This document shows, piece by piece, positions 36,377-41,901 of a DNA stretch of 41,901 bases. This DNA is from Halomonas sp. ALS9 (GTDB taxonomy: Bacteria; Pseudomonadota; Gammaproteobacteria; Pseudomonadales; Halomonadaceae): assembly GCF_001651035.1 (NCBI RefSeq), contig NZ_LXRG01000200.1:1-41901 (forward strand), written 5' to 3'. The notes under the pieces are model-generated. The model was not told where the DNA came from. It did no database searches and saw only the letters and a program-made list of their open reading frames with translations. The first letter of the stretch is position 1, and the number at the start of each line of letters is the position of its first letter. Made by a program: the position numbers and the translations under genes.

Positions 36377-36565
36377 TTATTCCACTTCGTTTTCACTGTC
36401 TCTTTCACGCTGGATACGCTGGTAAATCTCTTCACGGTGAACTGCCACATCTTTCGGCGCATTAACGCCAATTCGTACTTGATTGCCTTTCACACCTAGA
36501 ACGGTGACGGTGATTTCATCACCGATCATCAGGGTTTCGCCAACACGGCGAGTTAGGATGAGCAT
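36377..36565 (-). CDS. csrA: carbon storage regulator CsrA (RsmA)
   Basis: CsrA is a dimeric RNA-binding protein that binds GGA motifs in mRNA leaders to control translation and stability. The 62-residue protein matches the family throughout: [41 protein letters not shown]. The start at 36565 has AAGGAG eight bases upstream; a longer open frame is spurious. Location after lysC and before tRNA-Ser/Arg is conserved in pseudomonads and relatives. A long hairpin lies in the leader, and three GGA triplets occur on the minus strand between lysC and csrA, so autoregulation is likely. Confidence 0.97.
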   Translation of the reverse strand: MLILTRRVGETLMIGDEITVTVLGVKGNQVRIGVNAPKDVAVHREEIYQRIQRERDSENEVE

Positions 36566-36614
36566 GGCTGATCTCCTTTTCAGACGTTTTATGCAACGGG
36601 ATATGTCAGCCGGA

Positions 36615-36649
36615 GGCAACACCATGCCATTATGCGGCATAGTGCTGCC
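36615..36649 (-). promoter_or_regulatory. hairpin in the csrA leader
   Basis: Positions 36649-36636 and 36628-36615 form a 14-bp stem around a 7-nt loop as minus-strand RNA. Two pairs are G-U, and on the plus strand these become A-C mismatches, which supports a minus-strand RNA element. No T run follows, so it is a leader structure rather than a terminator. It ends 49 bases before the csrA start. Confidence 0.55.
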
Positions 36650-36760
36650 TGTCACCAATGACGCCGGCTCCATGACACCTTACAACCTCCCGTTGAAAGA
36701 AAGCTCACCACCACACGGCAGCAAGTACCTCTTCAGCGTAGAAGGTTTAAGGCATAAATG

Positions 36761-38011
36761 TTATTCAGATTCGATATCTGCCTTATCTAAACCAAAAGCT
36801 TTGTGTAATGCATTAACGGCAAGCTCCATATGTTTCTCATCAATAACCACCGAGATTTTAATCTCAGAAGTGGAGACCATACGAATATTGACGTTTTCGT
36901 CGGCTAGCACGCGGAACATTTTCGACGCCACACCGGCATGAGAACGCATACCAACACCGACCAAAGAGACTTTAGCAATATTGTCGTCGCCGCGCAGCTC
37001 ACCGCCGCCCAAATCAGGAATCACCGTCTCTTCAAGCAGCTTCTTAGTGGCCTTGTAGTCACCCTTGGCAACGGTAAAAGTAAAGTCGGTATAATCACCG
37101 GCAGGCGCCACGTTTTGCACGATCATATCAACTTCGATATTGGCATCGGCAATAGGGCCTAGGATGCGCGATGCGACACCAGGCACATCCGGGGTATTGA
37201 GCAGGGTTAATTTCGCTTCATTCTTGGTAAAGGCGATACCGGAGATCAGTGGTTCTTCCATAGCGTCCTCGTCTTTGTCTGCTTCTGCAACAATTAGGGT
37301 ACCGGGGCCGTCTTCAAAGCTCGACAGCACCCGCAGGGGCACGTTGTATTTACCGGCAAACTCTACCGCGCGGATCTGCAACACTTTAGAGCCAAGACTG
37401 GCCAGCTCCAGCATTTCTTCCACGGTAATGCTGGTTAAGCGCTGAGCTTTTGAGCATACGCGAGGGTCGGTGGTATATACCCCGTCGACATCGGTGTAAA
37501 TCTGGCACTCATCGGCGCCTAGCGCAGCGGCCAGGGCCACACCAGTGGTATCAGAGCCACCGCGACCTAGCGTGGTGATATTGCCGTCTTCGTCGACCCC
37601 TTGGAATCCGGCCACAACCACTACTTGTCCGGCTTCAAGGTCAGCTTTCAGGTCGTCAGTTTCGATGCGCTGGATACGCGCCTTGGTATAAGCGCTATCG
37701 GTATGAATACCTACCTGGGCGCCGGTGTGCGAAGTCGCTGGCACGCCGATTTGCTGAAGCGCCATGGCGAGCAGTGAAATAGTCACCTGCTCACCGGTCG
37801 ACAGCAGCATATCCATCTCGCGCGGTGCCGGATCTTCGTTAAGCGCCTGGGCCATATCGGTAAGGCGGTTGGTTTCGCCGCTCATGGCGGAGACCACGAC
37901 CACTACCTGATGGCCTTGATCGCGGAAACCCTTAACCTTTTCCGCTACGGCCTTGATACGCTCGACAGAGCCCACCGAAGTGCCGCCGAACTTCTGTACG
38001 TATAGTGCCAT
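36761..38011 (-). CDS. lysC: aspartate kinase
   Basis: Aspartokinase phosphorylates aspartate at the entry to lysine, threonine and methionine synthesis, and in halophiles also feeds diaminobutyrate and ectoine through aspartate semialdehyde. The 416-residue protein has the N-terminal kinase domain (KFGGTS 7-12; [19 protein letters not shown]) and two C-terminal ACT domains for feedback control (about 270-340 and 350-410). It resembles the Pseudomonas LysC, with an internal start for a beta subunit possible. It lies between alaS and csrA on the same strand. Confidence 0.95.
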   Translation of the reverse strand: MALYVQKFGGTSVGSVERIKAVAEKVKGFRDQGHQVVVVVSAMSGETNRLTDMAQALNEDPAPREMDMLLSTGEQVTISLLAMALQQIGVPATSHTGAQVGIHTDSAYTKARIQRIETDDLKADLEAGQVVVVAGFQGVDEDGNITTLGRGGSDTTGVALAAALGADECQIYTDVDGVYTTDPRVCSKAQRLTSITVEEMLELASLGSKVLQIRAVEFAGKYNVPLRVLSSFEDGPGTLIVAEADKDEDAMEEPLISGIAFTKNEAKLTLLNTPDVPGVASRILGPIADANIEVDMIVQNVAPAGDYTDFTFTVAKGDYKATKKLLEETVIPDLGGGELRGDDNIAKVSLVGVGMRSHAGVASKMFRVLADENVNIRMVSTSEIKISVVIDEKHMELAVNALHKAFGLDKADIESE

Positions 38012-38067
38012 ATGCCGTTTTTCCTATGCGTTCGGGAATGGAGGGTGAAAGTGTCGTAAGTGTTAGA

Positions 38068-38103
38068 TAAATAATAAGGCCGATAGCAATAATGCCACCG
38101 GCC
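38068..38103 (-). terminator. terminator-like hairpin downstream of alaS
   Basis: On the minus strand 38103-38093 pairs with 38088-38078 over 11 bp (two G-U pairs) with a TTAT loop, followed by the T-rich tail TTATTATTTAT. It starts just behind the alaS stop and may only partly block transcription into lysC. Confidence 0.6.
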
Positions 38104-38110
38104 CAGGGGT

Positions 38111-40720
38111 TTAGCTAAGAACGTTTTCCAACCATCCTGGCACGCTCTTCAACGCATCCGGCAAGGCGTCGGGTTGACTACCTCCGGCTTGGGCCATATC
38201 GGGGCGGCCTCCACCCTTTCCGCCTACTTGAGAGGCGACATGGTTAACCAGCTCACCGGCTTTCACTCGGCCAGTCAGATCCTGGGTTACCCCAGCGATC
38301 AAACTTACCTTGCCCGCCGCTTGGTCGGCAACGCCAAGGATAATCACCCCAGAGCTTAACTTGTTCTTAAGCTGGTCAAGGACGCCGCGTAGATCTTTGC
38401 CAGACACGCCATCCAATTGCGTCGCCAACAGCTTAACCCCATTGATCTCCTGCACCTGGCTGAGCATATCGCTACCCGCAGCACTGGCTAGTTTGGCTTT
38501 GAGCTGTTCAAGCTCTTTTTCTAGGCTACGGTTGCGCTCAACCAGTGACTCTACCCGCGCTTCGACCTGCTCTGGCTTAGTCTTCAAACGTTCGCCAAGT
38601 CGTTCAAGGCGGGCTTCCTGCTCGCGGAAGTAGCTCAGCGCATTGCTGCCAGTGATCGCTTCGATACGGCGCACACCGGAAGCAATGCCTACTTCGCTCA
38701 TTACATGGCAGCAGCCAATATCGCCGCTACGTGCCACGTGGGTACCGCCACATAACTCGATAGAGAAGTCGTCGGCACCAATGGTCAGCACGCGCACGTT
38801 GTCGGCGTATTTGGCCTCAAACAGTGCTGCTGCGCCCTTGGCCTTGGCTTGATCCAGGCTCATTTGCTCAATCTTGGTCGGCGCGTTAGCCAAAATCTGC
38901 TCATTGACCAGCCGCTCGACTTCCGCCAGTTGCTCGGCGGTCATCGGCTCGAAGTGGCTAAAGTCGAAGCGCAGGCGCTCGGCGTTAACCAGCGAGCCTT
39001 TCTGCTGCACATGATCACCCAGCACCATACGCAGCGCTTTGTGCAGCAGATGAGTGGCCGAGTGGTTACGGATGGTGGCGGTGCGCAGGCTGGCGTCTAC
39101 TTCGCCGCGCACGCTGGCACCGACTCTTAGCGAGCCTTCAACCATTATGCCCTGGTGAAGATGATGCCCACTCTGTTTCTGGGTATCGGTGACCTGGAAA
39201 CGGCCGCCGTCGACATACAGGTAGCCAGTATCGCCCACCTGGCCGCCCGACTCGCCGTAAAACGGCGTGCGGTCTAGTAACACGACACCCTTCTGCCCCG
39301 CTTCCAAGGCGGCCAATTCGTTGCCTTCGCTGTCGACCAGCGCCGTTACCTTGGCCTGATCTTCCAGGCGGTCATAACCGGTAAAGGCCGTCTCACCCTC
39401 CAGCTCGATGGAGGCGCTGTAGTCGGCGCCGAACTGGCTGGCTGCCCGTGCGCGTTCGCGCTGGGCCTCTAACGCCTGCTTAAAGCCCTCTTCGTCCAGG
39501 GTAACGCCACGCTCACGACAGACGTCAGCGGTGAGATCGAACGGGAAGCCGTAGGTGTCGTAAAGTTTGAACACGGTTTCACCCGGCAGTACTTTACCGT
39601 CCAACTCAGCCAAAGCCGCATTCAATAGCCCCATACCGTGATCCAGGGTGCGCGCGAACTGCTCTTCTTCTTTCAGCAGCACCCGAGCAATTTGATCGCT
39701 CGCTTCACGCAGCTCCGGATAGGCATCACCCATCTCAGCGTCCAGCGCCTCAACCAGCTTATGGAAGAACGGCTCCACCGCACCCAGCTTGTGGCCATGA
39801 CGAATCGCGCGGCGAATGATCCGGCGTAGCACATAGCCACGCCCTTCGTTGGAAGGCAGCACGCCATCGGCAATCAGGAAGGCACAGGAGCGGATATGGT
39901 CGGCAATTACGCGCAGTGAGGGTGTAGCGGTATCCGGGTGACCCGTGGCTTTTGCCGCGGCCTGGAGCAGGTTTTGGAACAGGTCAATTTCGTAGTTGGA
40001 GTGCACGCCCTGCATGACAGCGGCGACCCGCTCGAGGCCCATACCGGTATCGATTGAGGGCTTGGGTAGCGGATTGAGCGTGCCGGCAGCATCGCGATCA
40101 AACTGCATGAACACCAGGTTCCAGATTTCGATATAGCGATCGCCATCTTCTTCCGGGCTGCCTGGAGGGCCACCCCATACCTCTGGGCCGTGATCAAAGA
40201 AGATTTCCGAACTGGGGCCACAGGGGCCGGTATCGCCCATTTGCCAGAAATTATCTTCATCCAGCTTGGAAAAGCGCTCGGGATCGATGCCGATTTCATC
40301 TTTCCAGATCCGTTCGGCTTCATCATCGCTGATGTGCACCGTTACCCACAGCTTATCTTTAGGCAGACCCAGCGTTTCGGTCAGAAATACCCAGGCAAAG
40401 CGAATAGCGTCGCGCTTAAAGTAGTCACCAAAGCTGAAGTTACCCAGCATCTCAAAGAAGGTGTGGTGACGCGCGGTATAGCCGACGTTGTCCAAGTCGT
40501 TATGCTTGCCGCCCGCACGTACGCAGCGCTGCGCAGAAGTGGCGCGCACGTAAGGGCGCGGGTCGCGGCCTAAAAACACATCTTTAAACGGCACCATGCC
40601 GGCATTGGTAAACAGCAGCGTCGGATCGTTGCCCGGCACTAAGGAGCTGGTGGGTACAATGGTATGCCCCTGCTCTTCGAAGAAGGTGAGAAAGGCCTGT
40701 CTAATCTCTGCGCTTTTCAT
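38111..40720 (-). CDS. alaS: alanine-tRNA ligase
   Basis: AlaS charges tRNA-Ala and edits mischarged Ser and Gly. The 869-residue protein has the class II catalytic domain (motif 1-3 region within the first ~450 residues), the editing domain with the zinc-site motifs [11 protein letters not shown] and CGGTH, and a C-terminal oligomerisation/C-Ala domain rich in Gly. The start at 40720 ([16 protein letters not shown]) matches other AlaS; an upstream extension of 25 codons is not supported. A perfect -10 TATAAT (40799-40794) lies 73 bases upstream. Confidence 0.97.
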   Translation of the reverse strand: MKSAEIRQAFLTFFEEQGHTIVPTSSLVPGNDPTLLFTNAGMVPFKDVFLGRDPRPYVRATSAQRCVRAGGKHNDLDNVGYTARHHTFFEMLGNFSFGDYFKRDAIRFAWVFLTETLGLPKDKLWVTVHISDDEAERIWKDEIGIDPERFSKLDEDNFWQMGDTGPCGPSSEIFFDHGPEVWGGPPGSPEEDGDRYIEIWNLVFMQFDRDAAGTLNPLPKPSIDTGMGLERVAAVMQGVHSNYEIDLFQNLLQAAAKATGHPDTATPSLRVIADHIRSCAFLIADGVLPSNEGRGYVLRRIIRRAIRHGHKLGAVEPFFHKLVEALDAEMGDAYPELREASDQIARVLLKEEEQFARTLDHGMGLLNAALAELDGKVLPGETVFKLYDTYGFPFDLTADVCRERGVTLDEEGFKQALEAQRERARAASQFGADYSASIELEGETAFTGYDRLEDQAKVTALVDSEGNELAALEAGQKGVVLLDRTPFYGESGGQVGDTGYLYVDGGRFQVTDTQKQSGHHLHQGIMVEGSLRVGASVRGEVDASLRTATIRNHSATHLLHKALRMVLGDHVQQKGSLVNAERLRFDFSHFEPMTAEQLAEVERLVNEQILANAPTKIEQMSLDQAKAKGAAALFEAKYADNVRVLTIGADDFSIELCGGTHVARSGDIGCCHVMSEVGIASGVRRIEAITGSNALSYFREQEARLERLGERLKTKPEQVEARVESLVERNRSLEKELEQLKAKLASAAGSDMLSQVQEINGVKLLATQLDGVSGKDLRGVLDQLKNKLSSGVIILGVADQAAGKVSLIAGVTQDLTGRVKAGELVNHVASQVGGKGGGRPDMAQAGGSQPDALPDALKSVPGWLENVLS

Positions 40721-40793
40721 AGGGTATCCGTAACAAGAAAGCGTGATGTCCCAGGGCGCTGTTGCCGCTACCCTCAGGGGTCGCAAAGCAGCC

Positions 40794-40812
40794 ATTATAG
40801 CGCAGTTGTCAA
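40794..40812 (-). promoter_or_regulatory. candidate alaS promoter
   Basis: A perfect -10 TATAAT is present on the minus strand at 40799-40794. A TTGACA sequence at 40812-40807 is too close (7 bp) to be its -35, and at the right distance the sequence is weak (CTTTAG). The leader to the alaS ATG would be about 67 nt. Confidence 0.45.
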
Positions 40813-40866
40813 ACGACTAAAGCCGCACTTAGTGGCAGAAAGGCAAACAGCTAGCGACAGAAGCGC

Positions 40867-40896
40867 AACAACTACGTGAACAACTACGTGAACAAC
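40867..40896. repeat. 12-bp tandem repeat, 2.5 copies
   Basis: AACAACTACGTG is repeated exactly at 40867-40878 and 40879-40890, followed by AACAAC. It lies in the 248-bp spacer between recX and alaS. Confidence 0.85.
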
Positions 40897-40968
40897 CAGA
40901 TAGACAAGCGTATTAGAGCGCTACTAGAAATGTAAGAGGGGAGCGTTTCACAGGCTGGAGAAAACCTA

Positions 40969-41433
40969 TTAAAGACAGGAGAGCGCGTAGCGAATTTGCT
41001 CAAAATCAAAGCCGCGATTGGCGAGAAAGCGCTCGCGACGAGCGCGCTCTTTAGGTGTCTCGCCGGGATTATCAAAGCGGCGCGCCAGGGTTTCCCGGGC
41101 TAATTCGAACCAGTCGACCTGTTCGCCCTCCTCTACCTCTTCAAAAGCGCTCTTAAGGGTTTCCTGGTCAACACCACGCTGGCGTAACTCGCCTTTAATG
41201 CGGATAACGCCCTGCCCGCGCAGTATGCGCGAGCGGACGAAACTGGCTGCAAAGCGAGCGTCAGACTGCAGCCCTTGCTCAACCAGCGCATCAAGACACT
41301 CATCAATAGCGTCGTCGTCGAAGGCTTTTTTCTTTAGCCGCTGGGCAAGCTCGGTGCGGGAGTATTCGCGCCGAGCGAGTAAGCCAATAGCGATATCACG
41401 GGGCGTGGCATCACGCTGGGAGGTGAATGCCAT
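40969..41433 (-). CDS. recX: RecA regulatory protein RecX
   Basis: RecX binds RecA filaments and inhibits recombinase and coprotease activities. The 154-residue protein shows the three-helix repeats of the family, with ALLARREYSRTELAQRL and RFAASFVRSRILRGQG (SxxxxRxxxG helix) and a C-terminal RRERFLANRGF. Its position 54 bp downstream of recA is the usual one, so expression is by read-through from the SOS-regulated recA promoter outside this window. The recA-recX spacer is made of 15-bp repeats. Confidence 0.93.
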   Translation of the reverse strand: MAFTSQRDATPRDIAIGLLARREYSRTELAQRLKKKAFDDDAIDECLDALVEQGLQSDARFAASFVRSRILRGQGVIRIKGELRQRGVDQETLKSAFEEVEEGEQVDWFELARETLARRFDNPGETPKERARRERFLANRGFDFEQIRYALSCL

Positions 41434-41445
41434 CAGCTTGCTTTA

Positions 41446-41490
41446 GACAAAATCAGCTTAGCCAGAATCCGCTTGGCTAAAATCGTCTTA
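41446..41490. repeat. 15-bp degenerate tandem repeat, 3 copies, in the recA-recX spacer
   Basis: Units start at 41446, 41461 and 41476, with a common core AAAATC or AGAATC followed by GCTTA, GCTTG or TCTTA. Pairwise agreement is 10-11 of 15 bases. The array fills the 54-bp spacer and touches the recA stop codon. Confidence 0.6.
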
Positions 41491-41901
41491 AAGCAGATCG
41501 TCATCACCCGCATCCAACTCTGCCGCTGCTTCGGCAGGCGCGTCGTCCTTCTCCTTTTTAGGATCGGGCTTGGCCAGGAGCTGCTCACGAATCTGCGTTT
41601 CGATTTCGAGCATAATTTCTGGGTGCTCTTCAAGGTAGAGCGCTGAGTTCGCCTTGCCCTGGCCGATTTTCTTACCTTTATAGCTGTACCAAGCACCGGC
41701 TTTGTCGACCAGGTTGCACTGCACACCCAAATCAATGACCTCACCGGCGTGGTAGATACCCTTGCCATAAAGAATCTGGAATTCAGCCTGACGGAACGGT
41801 GGCGCCACCTTGTTTTTAACCACTTTTACGCGGGTTTCGTTACCAGTGACTTCATCGCCCACTTTCACCGAGCCGGTACGACGAATGTCCAGACGCACGC
41901 T
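41488..41901 (-). CDS. recA: recombinase RecA, C-terminal part (cut by window end)
   Basis: RecA catalyses strand exchange and, as a filament, triggers LexA and UmuD self-cleavage. The 137 residues present cover the end of the ATPase core and the C-terminal domain: [38 protein letters not shown], and [17 protein letters not shown] match E. coli RecA. The tail is acidic ([11 protein letters not shown]), as usual. The 5' part, with Walker motifs, lies beyond the window, so this entry is partial at its start. Confidence 0.97.
   Translation of the reverse strand, partial: SVRLDIRRTGSVKVGDEVTGNETRVKVVKNKVAPPFRQAEFQILYGKGIYHAGEVIDLGVQCNLVDKAGAWYSYKGKKIGQGKANSALYLEEHPEIMLEIETQIREQLLAKPDPKKEKDDAPAEAAAELDAGDDDLL

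Noticed and set aside
38012..38110. Lysine riboswitch upstream of lysC
   Set aside because: The spacer is under 100 bp and holds only the alaS terminator; it is too short and lacks the multi-helix aptamer.
40807..40812. TTGACA near the alaS -10 considered as its -35
   Set aside because: The distance to TATAAT is 7 bp, far too short for a sigma-70 promoter.

Overview
The window is chromosomal DNA of a moderately GC-rich halophilic gammaproteobacterium, most likely Halomonadaceae (Halomonas or Vreelandella). This rests on protein resemblance and gene order: recA-recX-alaS-lysC-csrA followed by tRNA-Ser/tRNA-Arg, a complete System I cytochrome c maturation operon, an Na+-pumping oxaloacetate decarboxylase, and smc-zipA-ligA in the order seen in pseudomonads. 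I see no insertion sequence, prophage, integrase, CRISPR array or rRNA. Nearly everything is core genome.

Layout. 1-3.2 kb: a RpiR-type regulator divergent from a class III aminotransferase and a carboxymuconolactone-decarboxylase-like gene. 3.2-9.5 kb: argA, a phosphate module (DUF47 protein plus Pit transporter), a CYTH triphosphatase, a Kv-type channel with a zinc-ribbon tail, and an exported P4-family acid phosphatase. 9.7-14.3 kb: yciO, rnm, yciI, mnmC and yheU. 14.3-22.4 kb: ligA, zipA and smc, with a 517-bp gene-free gap between zipA and smc. 22.4-29.6 kb: ccmABCDEFGHI on the minus strand, with smc 24 bp behind ccmI. 29.7-30.7 kb: a small LexA/UmuD-fold protein translationally coupled to a YigZ protein. 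30.9-34.5 kb: oadGAB. 34.6-36.2 kb: dusC and a tRNA operon. 36.4-41.9 kb: csrA, lysC, alaS, recX and the 3' part of recA.

The most interesting signals are not conventional genes. (1) The LexA/UmuD-fold protein has Ala where the catalytic Ser should be, and its promoter region carries a perfect CTGT-N8-ACAG SOS box plus a near-perfect second box exactly 33 bp away. (2) Five exact TTATCCACA DnaA boxes lie within about 4.5 kb (11137-15594), three of them inside mnmC, and I found none elsewhere in the window. (3) Ten places, mostly short spacers between genes, are built of locus-specific tandem repeats with periods of 7 to 28 bp; these include the tRNA-Arg/tRNA-Arg and recX/recA spacers. (4) The minus-strand terminator of argA is embedded in the last codons of the convergent gene. 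(5) The csrA leader can form a 14-bp hairpin that is fully paired only as minus-strand RNA. All of this was read by eye; no searches were run.
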